A stretch of DNA of 64,000 nt from Gallionella sp. (GCA_028714075.1 JAQTMZ010000003.1:186001-250000), one strand, 5' to 3'; positions 46,259 through 55,550 are shown, counted from the first letter of the stretch. Numbers and translations: made by a program. Notes: a model not told the origin generated them from the letters alone.

Positions 46259-48691
46259 TTATGCAGCAGCCGATCCAACAAATTTCCTCAAGGCAATACA
46301 AGCCAAACCATAAATTATGACCGCCAGCAAAATTACCGCCGCAAAACCCAGATGGATCGCCAGCAAGGTGGCGAGGACCGCGCCCACTACCGACGCGAAG
46401 CCGTTGATCGCCCATGCCCAGGGAATGGATTGTTCGTTTGCGCCCGCCAGCCGCATCATGCCGGTGGGGAAGGGCACGCCCATGCACAGCGCCAGCGGCG
46501 CGATCAGTGCGACGGAGATGATTATTTTTGTTGCATCGGGCAAATGGATCAGCGCGTGGAACAGGTGCGGCAGGATGGCTAAATAGAGCAGCGCCAACGC
46601 GCCCAGCGCGATCACCGCCAGCGTGACTTTGTTCTCCGCCTGCCAGTGTCCCGCAAGCCAGTTTCCCCCCATCCAGCTTCCAAGGGCGGCGAATATTAAA
46701 AATGCGCACAGCACGACCGCCACGGCGTACAGCGGGTGGGACAGGAACAGCACGAATTTCTGGATGAAGGCGATTTCCATGAACATGAAGGCGAAGCCGA
46801 TCGCAAGAAAATACAGTGCCACCGGCGCGGCGGGCAAGGTGCGGCGGCAGCGCGACAACGCCAGCGGTGCGATGATCAACAACGCGCTTGCCGCGAGCGC
46901 CTGCACCAGCGTCGCGACCAGCAGCGGGTAGCTCCAGTCGAACAGCGACATGCCGCCCTGTTCGCGCAACGAGAATATTTCTGCGGCGGCGTTCCATTTG
47001 AAGAAGCGGAAAAAGTGCGGCCGGTCGTCGGTCGCCGGCTCGATGTAGAACTTGTACTGGTCGATGAAGTCCTGCCGTTGCGGGCTCAGCAGCGCGGTAG
47101 CTCCGTCGAAGAAATAAGGTTGTGACAGGATGTTGTAACGGTTCGCCTCGTCGGCATGCATGCCGGGGTAATACGCCAGATCGAAGGAGTGCGCGCGGCT
47201 GAACTCCCTGAGTGCGGCGATTTCCGGCGCGGTGAAGTCGCTGTTCTTCACCAGCAGCGTGACGGTTTTCCAGCCGCGGATCATCGCCAGCCTTGCCGAC
47301 GGATTGGCCACGCCGCTGCGCTCCAGTGCGGTCACCGCCGTGGCGAACAGCTTCAGCGCGTCGCGCGGCGGCAGCGTGAGCCAGCGGGTGACGGCGAACA
47401 TGCCGCCCGGCGCGAGGCGGCTCAGGTAGGCTTGCAATGCCTCGACCGTATACAGATAATTTTCGCTCAGGCCGTACAGCCCGGCCGAGGCGGTGCCGAA
47501 TGAATCCAGCAGCGCGACCTGGATCAGGTCGTAGCGCGTAGCGCTGCGGTTGACGAAGCCGCGCGCCTCGGCCGCGTACACCTGCACGCCGGGCTGCGCG
47601 TAAAGGTTGCCCGCGTAGCCGCGAAAATTCTGGCCGACCAGAGCACTGATGTTGCGGTCCAGTTCCACCGCATCGATTGCCGCACTGCGGTGGTACAGCG
47701 CCTGCAGCACATCGCTGCCGGCACCCGCGCCCAGCACCAGTACGCGCGGCGCATTTTGCTCGCGCGCGGCCAGCACATGGTAGGGCAGCGCCGAGGTGAG
47801 CTGGTCGAGATAGGCCAGCGGCGCGGGCTTGCCGTCAAATTTGGTCAGCGCCGCCGGCCCGTCGCCGTCGACATATACGCCCAGCTGCGGCGGCGGTTCG
47901 CTCGTCGCGTTGAGGCTCATCCCCGGCGCATGGCGCAACGGCACGCGGGTGTTTTCCACCACCGTGACCTGCCCCAAGGGACTGCTGCGTTCCTCGATCA
48001 CGCGCGCCCCGGCGATGTTCAGCGCCTGGCTCAAATCCTTATAGGGAGAGGGCTGCACCTGAATGCCGGGCAGCGCCACCGCCGCCAGCACGGCCAGCCC
48101 GATGAATAATTCCAGCAGCCATTTCGGTCGCATCTTCAGTTCGACGACGGCAATTGCGGCAGCCAGCAGCGCCAGTGCCGTGAGCGCGGCCAGCACCTGC
48201 GGCGGCGGCACGAGGAACAGCACGCCGATGACGCCCAGGCTGCCCACCCCCGCACCGAGGATGTCGCAGGCATAGATGCGCGATGCCTGTTTGCCGAACT
48301 GCGCCATGACCAGGCCGATACCCAGCCCGCCGCAGAAGAACGGCAGCATCATCAGCAGATATATGGCGAGCAGTTTTACCGGCTGGGTGTTGTCCCACAG
48401 CAGCTCGAGCGGATTGAATGGAACCTGCTGCGCCAGCAGGAATGCGGCGGGCATCAGCACAGCCAATGCCGCTGCGGTCGAGACATACACCGCGCCGAAA
48501 TGCGCGGCGATTTTTTCTTTCAGCAGCGTGAGCAGCGTGCCGCTCGCGCCGTAGCCCAGCATCGCCGCGCTGATGATCATATAGGCGAAATGATGCCACA
48601 GCACGATGCTGAACAGGCGCGTCAGCAGCACCTCGTAGGCCAGCACGCAGGCGGACAGCAGGGCGATGGCGATGAATGGTGGGCGCGACAT
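46259..48691 (-). CDS. Membrane protein with spermidine-synthase-like domain
   Basis: Protein of 810 residues from the ATG at 48691. About seven helices (1-200), a central SAM-methylase-fold region (LVLGAGAGSDVLQALYH; VELDRN) of the spermidine synthase type, and a second set of helices (about 590-800) are visible. The frame opens 22 codons earlier, but that extension (LSRLRERVGERA) is encoded by a palindromic repeat; GGGGAGAGGG from the same repeat provides the ribosome site. No polyamine-binding residues were verified, so the activity is uncertain. The adjacent potABCD operon makes a polyamine link attractive. Confidence 0.85.
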   Translation of the reverse strand: MSRPPFIAIALLSACVLAYEVLLTRLFSIVLWHHFAYMIISAAMLGYGASGTLLTLLKEKIAAHFGAVYVSTAAALAVLMPAAFLLAQQVPFNPLELLWDNTQPVKLLAIYLLMMLPFFCGGLGIGLVMAQFGKQASRIYACDILGAGVGSLGVIGVLFLVPPPQVLAALTALALLAAAIAVVELKMRPKWLLELFIGLAVLAAVALPGIQVQPSPYKDLSQALNIAGARVIEERSSPLGQVTVVENTRVPLRHAPGMSLNATSEPPPQLGVYVDGDGPAALTKFDGKPAPLAYLDQLTSALPYHVLAAREQNAPRVLVLGAGAGSDVLQALYHRSAAIDAVELDRNISALVGQNFRGYAGNLYAQPGVQVYAAEARGFVNRSATRYDLIQVALLDSFGTASAGLYGLSENYLYTVEALQAYLSRLAPGGMFAVTRWLTLPPRDALKLFATAVTALERSGVANPSARLAMIRGWKTVTLLVKNSDFTAPEIAALREFSRAHSFDLAYYPGMHADEANRYNILSQPYFFDGATALLSPQRQDFIDQYKFYIEPATDDRPHFFRFFKWNAAAEIFSLREQGGMSLFDWSYPLLVATLVQALAASALLIIAPLALSRCRRTLPAAPVALYFLAIGFAFMFMEIAFIQKFVLFLSHPLYAVAVVLCAFLIFAALGSWMGGNWLAGHWQAENKVTLAVIALGALALLYLAILPHLFHALIHLPDATKIIISVALIAPLALCMGVPFPTGMMRLAGANEQSIPWAWAINGFASVVGAVLATLLAIHLGFAAVILLAVIIYGLACIALRKFVGSAAA

Positions 48692-48693
48692 TG

Positions 48694-48751
48694 CCCTCTC
48701 CCCAACCCTCTCCCGCAAGCGTGAGAGGGAGCGATCGAATCGCTGCGCGAG
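48694..48751. repeat. CCCTCTCCC palindromic repeat at a gene start
   Basis: CCCTCTCCC, CCCTCTCCCGC and GAGAGGGAGCG segments followed by a CGCTGCGCGAG end match the element at 51430-51476. It lies between the secreted isoaspartyl methyltransferase gene and the spermidine-synthase-like gene, and supplies the latter's ribosome site. Confidence 0.75.
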
Positions 48752-48758
48752 TTTCATG

Positions 48759-49484
48759 TTAGTGTCCGCCGGTAAGCGGGACGAAACGCACCGGCAATAT
48801 CTGGCGGGTGGTCAGCGTGCCGTCCTGCTGTTTTTCCACCAGCATCAGGTACTGGGTCATGAACTGCGTGCCGAGCGGGATCACCATGCGGCCGCCCGGT
48901 TTGAGCTGTTTGAGCAGCGGTGGCGGCACATGGCTGGCGGCAGCCGTCACCATGATCGCGTCGAACGGCGCCGCTTGCGGCCAGCCGTAGTAGCCGTCGC
49001 CTACCCGCGTTTCCACGTTGCGGTAGCCGAGCGATTTCAGCCGCTCGCCCGCTTCTTGTCCGAGCGGCTCGATGATCTCGATGGTGTAAACCGATCCGGC
49101 GATTTCCGCCAGCACCGCCGCCTGATAGCCGGAGCCGGTGCCGATCTCCAGCACCCTGTCGCCTTTTTTTATTTTCATCAGCTCGGTCATCAGCGCCACG
49201 ATGAACGGTTGCGAAATGGTCTGCCCATGGCCGATCGGAATGGGACGGTTGAGATACGCGACCGCAGCCAGCGTGGCAGGCACGAAGCGATGACGCTCCA
49301 CTTTTCCCATTGCCGCGACGACTTCCGGGCTGAGCGCGCGACTGCCGCTGTATGAGGCTGTGGCGGCCGTATCGACCAACACTTCTTTCACCATCTGGCG
49401 GCGCTGCGCGTCAAATCCCCCGCCCTGCGCCGGGAGGGCAAAGCAGAGAAACAGGAATGCGCACAGGGCGAAACGGCGTTTCAT
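48759..49484 (-). CDS. pcm: Secreted protein-L-isoaspartate O-methyltransferase
   Basis: Isoaspartyl repair methylase of 241 residues. A signal peptide (MKRRFALCAFLFLCFALPAQG) sends it to the periplasm, unusual for an enzyme that uses cytoplasmic SAM. The SAM-binding LEIGTGSGYQAAVLAE and the C-terminal VRFVPLTGGH are intact. The ATG at 49484 starts the signal sequence; one at 49508 adds eight residues without a ribosome site. It is a paralogue of the methylase at 53524. Confidence 0.9.
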   Translation of the reverse strand: MKRRFALCAFLFLCFALPAQGGGFDAQRRQMVKEVLVDTAATASYSGSRALSPEVVAAMGKVERHRFVPATLAAVAYLNRPIPIGHGQTISQPFIVALMTELMKIKKGDRVLEIGTGSGYQAAVLAEIAGSVYTIEIIEPLGQEAGERLKSLGYRNVETRVGDGYYGWPQAAPFDAIMVTAAASHVPPPLLKQLKPGGRMVIPLGTQFMTQYLMLVEKQQDGTLTTRQILPVRFVPLTGGH

Positions 49485-49536
49485 ATTTTGCTCATTGAGC
49501 CGGTTCATGGGAGGTGTCGTAGTGACATGGATGGAA

Positions 49537-50601
49537 TCACCTCAGCTTGATTTCGGTCCACATGCGCGACAGCACGCGGCGCTGGTGGCGATTCAGGTCG
49601 CGCAGCATTTCCAGATGCGCCAGATGTTGCGCGTCGGGAAAGATCGCCGGATTTTGCGCGATCTCCGGTTTGATGTGGCGCAGCGCATCCAGGTTGGGAT
49701 TGCCGGAGCCGATCAGGTTGGTCAGCTCGGCGGAATTGCTGCCTTCGAGCATGTAATCGATGAAGCGGAGCGCGAGATCGGGGCGCGGGCCGGTCTTGTG
49801 CAACACCATGGAGTCGAGCGACAGCACCGCGCCCTGCTTCGGGATGCTGGAAGCGATGCTGAATTTCCTGCCGGCTTTTTGCGCGTCGAGATTGGCCTGG
49901 AAGATGTCGTTGGAGTAGCCGTGCACCAGCCAGATATTGCCGACGGTCAGCTCCTTGATATAGCTCGATGCGTTGAACGCCGCCCAATACGGCTTGGCGC
50001 GGATGATCAGGTCGCGCGCCTGTTTCCAGTGCGCCTCGCCGGTGTCGTTCGCCGAATAGCCGAGGTATTTCAGCGCCGCCGCCATCAGCTCGCGCTGCGA
50101 GTCGAGCACGGTGACGCGGCCTTTCACTTTTACCAGATATTCCGGCTCGAAGATTACCGCCCAGGTGTCGGTGGGCAGCCCCAGTTCGTGCATCTTCTCC
50201 ACGTTGTAGCCGAGCAGCGTGAGGGTGTAGGCGTAGGGCACGGAGAACCGGTTGCCCGGATCGAAGGCGGTATCGAGATAGGCGGGGTTGATGTTTTTCA
50301 GGTTGGGCAGTTTTGATTTGTCGAGCGGGCGCAGCGCCTGTTGCCGGATCAGCGATTCCATCGCGTTGCCGGTCGGCACGATGATGTCGTAGCCGGTCGC
50401 GCCCGCCGCCAGCTTGGCCAGCATCTCCTCGTTGTCGGAATAATAGTCCTGCACCACGCGGCACGCGCACTGCGCCTCGAAGCGCGCCACCGTCTCGGCG
50501 GAGATATAGTTGTTCCAGTTGTACAGGTGCAGCACATCATCGGCGAACGCATTCCCGGCCAGTAGCAAAAGCAGCAGTGCGCGTAACGAAATATTGCTCA
50601 T
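49537..50601 (-). CDS. potD: Polyamine ABC transporter substrate-binding protein PotD
   Basis: Periplasmic binding protein of 354 residues with a signal peptide (ending GNAFA) followed by DDVLHLYNWNNYIS, the family's N-terminal signature for spermidine/putrescine binders. The fold continues to WTEIKLR. The ATG at 50601 overlaps the potC stop by four bases (ATGA), showing coupling. It is last in potA-potB-potC-potD. Confidence 0.95.
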   Translation of the reverse strand: MSNISLRALLLLLLAGNAFADDVLHLYNWNNYISAETVARFEAQCACRVVQDYYSDNEEMLAKLAAGATGYDIIVPTGNAMESLIRQQALRPLDKSKLPNLKNINPAYLDTAFDPGNRFSVPYAYTLTLLGYNVEKMHELGLPTDTWAVIFEPEYLVKVKGRVTVLDSQRELMAAALKYLGYSANDTGEAHWKQARDLIIRAKPYWAAFNASSYIKELTVGNIWLVHGYSNDIFQANLDAQKAGRKFSIASSIPKQGAVLSLDSMVLHKTGPRPDLALRFIDYMLEGSNSAELTNLIGSGNPNLDALRHIKPEIAQNPAIFPDAQHLAHLEMLRDLNRHQRRVLSRMWTEIKLR

Positions 50602-51392
50602 GTCTTGCCTCGCAGCACATCGGGCGAAAACTTGCTGGCCAGCACGATCATGGTCAGCGTGAGCAGCATCAGCAGCGTGGACACCGCGTTTACTTCCGGG
50701 GTGACGGCGATCTTGATCATCGAGTAGACGCGTAGCGGCAAGGTGCTCACACCGACTCCGGCGGTGAAGAAGGTGATGACGAAATCGTCGATGGACAGCG
50801 TGAACGCCATCAAGCCGCCGGCGACCACGCCGGGCAGGATCAGCGGGAAGGTGACATGGCGGAAGGTTTCCCAGGGGCTGGCGCCGAGGTCGCGCGCCGC
50901 CTCGAAGATGCTTTCGTCGATGCCCGCCAGGCGCGCACGCACGATCACCGCGACGAAGCCGATGGAAAAGGTGATGTGGGCGATGATGATCGACACCAAT
51001 CCCAGGGTGAGATTGATCACCTGGATGAAGAACAGCAGCAATGACACGCCGAGCAGTATCTCCGGCATCGCGACAGGAGTCAGCGCCATGAAGGTCAGCG
51101 CTTTTACACCGTAGCGGTGCATGGCGATGCCGGCCATCGTGCCCAGCACGGTAGCGATCAGGCTGGACACGGTGGCGATAAACAGCGAGTTGCCGACTGC
51201 CGCGAGCATGTCTTCGTCGTGCAGCAGCACGTCGTACCAGTGCCAGGTGAAGCCGACCCATTCGGCGTTGAGGCGCGAATCATTGAACGAGTAGACCACC
51301 ACGATGAGCAGCGGCACGTACAGGAAAGCATACACGCCGAGCGAGGTCGCCCATAGCCAGAAGCCTCTGTGCCCTGCGCCGCTAACTGTCAT
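50598..51392 (-). CDS. potC: Polyamine ABC transporter permease PotC
   Basis: Membrane permease of 264 residues with six predicted helices. The EAA loop motif region (EAARDLGASPWETFRHVTFPLI) that contacts the ATPase is clear. With PotB it forms the transmembrane channel of the spermidine/putrescine importer. The gap before it (51393-51481) holds a palindromic repeat, unlike the tight overlaps of the other pot genes. Confidence 0.95.
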   Translation of the reverse strand: MTVSGAGHRGFWLWATSLGVYAFLYVPLLIVVVYSFNDSRLNAEWVGFTWHWYDVLLHDEDMLAAVGNSLFIATVSSLIATVLGTMAGIAMHRYGVKALTFMALTPVAMPEILLGVSLLLFFIQVINLTLGLVSIIIAHITFSIGFVAVIVRARLAGIDESIFEAARDLGASPWETFRHVTFPLILPGVVAGGLMAFTLSIDDFVITFFTAGVGVSTLPLRVYSMIKIAVTPEVNAVSTLLMLLTLTMIVLASKFSPDVLRGKT

Positions 51393-51429
51393 GGCTGCCC
51401 CTTGATGATGAAACCAACCATGCCTGCTT

Positions 51430-51476
51430 CCCTCTCCCGCAAGCGGGAGAGGGGGCGTGGGCTCGCTGCGCGAGTA
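51430..51476. repeat. CCCTCTCCC palindrome between potB and potC
   Basis: CCCTCTCCCGCAAGCGGGAG plus AGGG (51430-51453) is a near-perfect palindrome, followed by GGCTCGCTGCGCGAG. The same layout occurs at 48694-48751 in the same orientation. It interrupts the otherwise tight pot operon. Confidence 0.75.
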
Positions 51477-51481
51477 TCACG

Positions 51482-52393
51482 TTAAACATAGCGCCCCCGG
51501 GTGCTGCCCAGCTTCGCAGCAATCCACACGAACAACAGCACCGCGATGGTGAGCATGATGGACAGCGTGGAGCCGAACGGCCAGTCGCGCGTGCCGAGGA
51601 ACTGCTCCTTGATCAGGTTGCCCACCAGCATGTCGCCGGTGCCGCCGAGGATATCGGGAATGGCAAACATGCCCAGCACCGGGATGAATACCAGCGTGGA
51701 GCCTGAAAAAACGCCGGGTAAGGAGAGCGGGAACGTCACCTGCCAGAACCGGCGCCAGGCGTTCGCGCCGCAATCCTGCGCCGCATCAAGCAGGCTGGGG
51801 TCATGTTTCTCGAGGTTGGTATACAGCGGCAGCACCATGAACGGCAGGTGCACATATACCATCGAGATCAGCACCGCGAACGGCGAGAATAGCAGTTGTA
51901 CCGGCGCGATGCCCAGCGCACCGAGCAGGCCGTTCACAATTTGGCTGAGCGCCGCCTGCGGCCCGAGCAGAATCATCCACGCATAGACGCGGATCAGGAA
52001 GCTGCTGGCAAACGGCAGGATCACCAGCAGCACCATAAAATCGCGGCTCTTCTTCGGGCTGCGCGCGATCAGCAGCGCCAATGGGTAGGCCATGATAAGG
52101 CAGAGCAGCGTGGTGGCGAGCGCGACCAGAAATGATTTGATGAAAATTTCCGTGTAGATGAAGTCGCTGAAAAAGAAGCGGTAGGTTTCCAGCGTGAACC
52201 CCTGAAGCGTGCCGGGGTCGGCGGCGGTGAGCGGCGCCAGCCCGCCGAATTCGCCGGGGTAGCGGAACGAGGCGATCACCATGATCGCGCCGGGCAGCAC
52301 GAAAAACAGCAGCAGGAATACAAACGGCGGGCCGCTCACCGCCCATTTGGCTAGCCGTGCATGGGAAAACAATTTGCGCGCAAAGCTACTCAT
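51482..52393 (-). CDS. potB: Polyamine ABC transporter permease PotB
   Basis: Inner-membrane permease of 303 residues with six helices and the ATPase-contact loop DAAQDCGANAWRRFWQVTFPLS. I chose the ATG at 52393, which overlaps the potA stop by eight bases, giving MSSFARKLF; an earlier frame start at 52411 lies within potA. It pairs with PotC. Confidence 0.94.
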   Translation of the reverse strand: MSSFARKLFSHARLAKWAVSGPPFVFLLLFFVLPGAIMVIASFRYPGEFGGLAPLTAADPGTLQGFTLETYRFFFSDFIYTEIFIKSFLVALATTLLCLIMAYPLALLIARSPKKSRDFMVLLVILPFASSFLIRVYAWMILLGPQAALSQIVNGLLGALGIAPVQLLFSPFAVLISMVYVHLPFMVLPLYTNLEKHDPSLLDAAQDCGANAWRRFWQVTFPLSLPGVFSGSTLVFIPVLGMFAIPDILGGTGDMLVGNLIKEQFLGTRDWPFGSTLSIMLTIAVLLFVWIAAKLGSTRGRYV

Positions 52394-53471
52394 GCAGAAA
52401 TACTCCCGCATCGTGGCGCCAGCCGACGTTTACCGCGTCGCCCACCCTGAACAGCTCGGCGCGCCCCGGAGCGGAGTTCGGCAGCAGCGCCTCGATCACC
52501 GCGCCGTTGGCGAGGCTCACCTTGTACACCGTCACATCGCCGCGATACAAAAAATGGCGTACCGTGCCGGGAAAATGGTTCTTCAGTTCCTGTATTTCGC
52601 CATGCACGCCGATGCGCACCTGTTCCGGACGGATGGCGAAGGTGCCCTTGCTGCCGACGGCAACGCCGTGCAAGGGCTGGGTCATGATCTCGCCCAAACC
52701 CGATACTCCGAGGCGGAATTGGCCATGTGCCGGTTCCAGCACTTGCGCCTCCAGCATGTTGATGTGGCCGATGAAGTCGGCGACGAAACGGGTCTGCGGA
52801 GAGCCATACAATCTCGATGGTTCGTCCACCTGTTCCACGCGCCCGTCGCGCATCACCGCGATGCGGTGCGACAGGGCCAGCGCCTCGACCTGTGCATGGG
52901 TGACGAACACGAAAGTGACGCCCACCTCCTTTTGCAGGTTGATCAGGTCAACCTGCATCTCCTCGCGCAGCTTGGCATCCAGCGCACCCAGCGGCTCATC
53001 CAGCAACAGCACGCGCGGCCGGTTGACCAGTCCGCGCGCCAGCGCCACACGCTGTTTCTGTCCGCCCGAGAGTTCGTGCGGATAGGCATCGGCCTTGTCG
53101 GCGAGGTGTACCAGCTCCAGCGTTTCATGCAGCATCTTCGCCGCTTCCTTGCCGGGAATGCGCGCCATCTTCAGCGGGAAGGAAATGTTTTGCGCCACCG
53201 TCATGTGTGGGAACAGCGCGTAGCTCTGGAACACGGTGCGCACCGGGCGCTGCTCCGGCGGCGTATCGGCGAGATCTTTGCCGTCCAGCAGTATCTGCCC
53301 CGCGTCGGGCAAGTCGAAACCCGCGATCATGCGCAGGATGGTGGTTTTGCCGCAGCCGGACGGGCCGAGCAGGGTGAAGAATTCGCCCGCCTCGATGTTC
53401 AGGCTGACGTTATCCACCGCCGTGAAATCGCCAAAGCGGCGCGTGACGTTTTTTAGTTCAAGCAGGGACAT
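52386..53471 (-). CDS. potA: Polyamine ABC transporter ATP-binding protein PotA
   Basis: ATPase of 361 residues. Walker A GPSGCGKTT, signature LSGGQKQRVALARGL and Walker B LLLDEPLGALD are intact, followed by a C-terminal TOBE regulatory domain. It drives import through PotBC. It is the first gene of the potABCD operon, 52 bases after the cytoplasmic isoaspartyl methyltransferase gene. Confidence 0.96.
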   Translation of the reverse strand: MSLLELKNVTRRFGDFTAVDNVSLNIEAGEFFTLLGPSGCGKTTILRMIAGFDLPDAGQILLDGKDLADTPPEQRPVRTVFQSYALFPHMTVAQNISFPLKMARIPGKEAAKMLHETLELVHLADKADAYPHELSGGQKQRVALARGLVNRPRVLLLDEPLGALDAKLREEMQVDLINLQKEVGVTFVFVTHAQVEALALSHRIAVMRDGRVEQVDEPSRLYGSPQTRFVADFIGHINMLEAQVLEPAHGQFRLGVSGLGEIMTQPLHGVAVGSKGTFAIRPEQVRIGVHGEIQELKNHFPGTVRHFLYRGDVTVYKVSLANGAVIEALLPNSAPGRAELFRVGDAVNVGWRHDAGVFLHE

Positions 53472-53523
53472 GGGCTTGGTCCATCAGCAAAATAGCGGCG
53501 CTGTGTAGCGCATTCATTTGCAT

Positions 53524-54231
53524 CTAATATCCTCCGGTGAGCGGGACAAAACTTACCGGTAAAACATTTTCCTGATGGATCATTCCATCCTGATCCTTCG
53601 TAATCAGGATCAACTCCTGGATATACGACCAGCCGCCCACCGGGATCACCATGCGCCCGCCCGGCTTGAGCTGATCCACGAGCGGCTGCGGCATGTGGTC
53701 CGCCGCTGCGGTGACGATAATGCCGTCAAATGGCGCATATTCCGGCCAGCCTTTGCTGCCGTCACCGAGCTTCACCTGAATGTTGGCATAGCCCAAATCG
53801 CCCAGCAGTTTGGCCGCCCGCACGGCCAGCGGCTCGATAATTTCCACGCTGTATACCTTGCCTGCCATTTCGGCGAGCACGGCAGACTGATAGCCCGAAC
53901 CGGTGCCAACCTCCAGCACCGTATCCTGCTTGTCCAACGCCAGCAGCTCGGTCATCAGCGCCACGATGTAGGGCTGCGAAATGGTTTGCCCGTGGCCGAT
54001 CGGCAGCGGCCGGTTGTAATAGGCGCTGTAAACCGACCCTTCCTGGATGAAGCGGTGGCGCGGCACCTTGGCCATGACGGACAGCACTTTTGCTGAAATC
54101 GGCCTTGGCTTATAGGCGCCGGTTTCACGCGACATCGCAACGATTTCCTCGACCATATGGCGTCGCGTCAAGGCGTAATGATCCTCGCTACCGGGATTGG
54201 TTTTTGCAGCTTGCGGTTTCAGGAATTCCAT
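53524..54231 (-). CDS. pcm: Protein-L-isoaspartate O-methyltransferase (cytoplasmic)
   Basis: Isoaspartyl repair methylase of 235 residues from the ATG at 54231 (MEFLKPQAAK); the frame opens 54 codons earlier inside dnaJ, without resemblance. No signal peptide is present. The SAM-binding LEVGTGSGYQSAVLAE and the C-terminal VSFVPLTGGY are intact. It shares most of its length with the secreted copy at 48759, and the two copies bracket potABCD. No strong ribosome site is visible. Confidence 0.9.
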   Translation of the reverse strand: MEFLKPQAAKTNPGSEDHYALTRRHMVEEIVAMSRETGAYKPRPISAKVLSVMAKVPRHRFIQEGSVYSAYYNRPLPIGHGQTISQPYIVALMTELLALDKQDTVLEVGTGSGYQSAVLAEMAGKVYSVEIIEPLAVRAAKLLGDLGYANIQVKLGDGSKGWPEYAPFDGIIVTAAADHMPQPLVDQLKPGGRMVIPVGGWSYIQELILITKDQDGMIHQENVLPVSFVPLTGGY

Positions 54232-54262
54232 AATAATTTTGGATGCCCCTAATGATTTCCGG

Positions 54263-55381
54263 TTACTTCCATATCTTCGAGAAGTGTGAGCCCTGTTTGC
54301 CGCCCATGGCGCGCAGTTGTTCATACAGATTATGTTCTTCGCGGGAAAGCTGTTCCGGTATATGCACTTCGATGCGCAAATACAGTTCGCCATGACGCCC
54401 GTTGCCGAATTCCGGCAGGCCTTTCCCCTTGAGGCGCAACACCGCTCCCGGCTGCGTGCCGGGCGGGATGGTCACGCTGGCCGAACCGTCCAGGGTTGGC
54501 ACTTTCAGTGTGGCGCCGAGCACGGCATCGGTCAGCGGGATGGTTTCCTGGCGCAGCAGGTCGGCCCCGGCCCGCTCGAAACGCGGATCGTGCAGCGAAT
54601 GCACCACCACGAATAAATCCCCGGTCACGCCGCCCGCTTCGGGGCTTGGCATGCCCTTGCCGGGGATGCGCAGCGCCATGCCTTCCTCGACGCCCTGCGG
54701 TATCTTCACCGTCAGGTCTTCTTCCTGTTCCACCTCGCCGCTGCCGCCGCATTCCGGGCAGGGATGTTCGATGATGCTGCCGCGTCCATGACAGGCGGTG
54801 CAGGCGCTGATCTGCTGGATCAGGATATGCTCCTTTTCCTTGCGGCTGCTGCGGGTGATGCGCCCCGTGCCTTTGCAGGCCTCGCAGGTCTTCGGCGCGG
54901 CTCCGCCCTTGCCACCCGTGCCTTTGCAGGCCGTGCAGGTAGACGGGCGTCTCAACCGGACTTTCTCCTCGCCACCGCTCGCCACCCGCTCCAGCGGAAC
55001 GGACAGTTCCACCTCGATATTTGCGCCGCGCGACGGCCCTCTTTGGCGGCGGTGAAAGAAACCTTCAAACGGGCTGCCCATGCCAAAGTCGAAATTGAGC
55101 CCGCCGAAAATATCGTCGAAATTGATGCCGCCGAACAAGTCCTCCTGGCTGAAGCCCTGCACGCCGGCGAACCCGCGCGCATCGTATTCGGCACGCTTTT
55201 TCGGGTCGGACAGGATGGCATAGGCCTCGGCAATTTCCTTGAAGCGCTCCTCGGCTCCCGGCTCCTTGTTGCGGTCGGGGTGATATTTCAGCGCGAGGTC
55301 GCGGAACGCGTCCTTGATCGCCTTCTGCTCGGCGTCCTTCGCGACGCCGAGCACCTCATAGTAATCACGTTGCGTAGAAAT
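54263..55381 (-). CDS. dnaJ: Chaperone DnaJ with apparent ATT start
   Basis: DnaJ-type co-chaperone of 372 residues. A J-domain with HPD (KYHPDRN) is followed by a short Gly/Phe region (GGINFDDIFGGLNFDF), four CxxCxGxG zinc motifs (CTACKGTG, CEACKGTG, CTACHGRG, CPECGGSG) and the substrate-binding C-terminal domain. The family start S-x-x-R-DYYEVLGV is encoded, but no ATG, GTG or TTG lies before DYYEV; the only GTG, at 55354, would delete helix I. Upstream of DYYEV are two ATT codons (55381 and 55384) after AAGGTGA, with a TGA beyond. I use the ATT at 55381. A base change or sequence error is the alternative. Confidence 0.85.
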   Translation of the reverse strand: MSTQRDYYEVLGVAKDAEQKAIKDAFRDLALKYHPDRNKEPGAEERFKEIAEAYAILSDPKKRAEYDARGFAGVQGFSQEDLFGGINFDDIFGGLNFDFGMGSPFEGFFHRRQRGPSRGANIEVELSVPLERVASGGEEKVRLRRPSTCTACKGTGGKGGAAPKTCEACKGTGRITRSSRKEKEHILIQQISACTACHGRGSIIEHPCPECGGSGEVEQEEDLTVKIPQGVEEGMALRIPGKGMPSPEAGGVTGDLFVVVHSLHDPRFERAGADLLRQETIPLTDAVLGATLKVPTLDGSASVTIPPGTQPGAVLRLKGKGLPEFGNGRHGELYLRIEVHIPEQLSREEHNLYEQLRAMGGKQGSHFSKIWK

Positions 55382-55418
55382 AATGGATCACCTTGAAAAA
55401 AACCTGACAACGAAATCT

Positions 55419-55538
55419 GTCCGCGAAAAACACGAAAGGCACGAAAAATAGCGATAGCTTGTATAGGTACAGCAACTCATCCATCGGTTGTCGATTCACA
55501 GATTAAATTCAATTGGTTTTTTCGTGTTTTTCGTGGAC
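55419..55538. repeat. Dispersed inverted repeat between the Lon-type gene and dnaJ
   Basis: GTCCGCGAAAAACACGAAA (55419-55437) and TTTCGTGTTTTTCGTGGAC (55520-55538) are complementary at 18 of 19 positions and enclose about 80 bases. This wording recurs widely in bacterial intergenic DNA. It occupies most of the gap and holds no gene. Confidence 0.65.
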
Positions 55539-55550
55539 AAAATGCTTTTT

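Noticed and set aside
50602-51261. N-terminal extension of the potD frame into potC
   Set aside because: The upstream part is an out-of-phase reading of potC. The signal peptide and family start begin at 50601.
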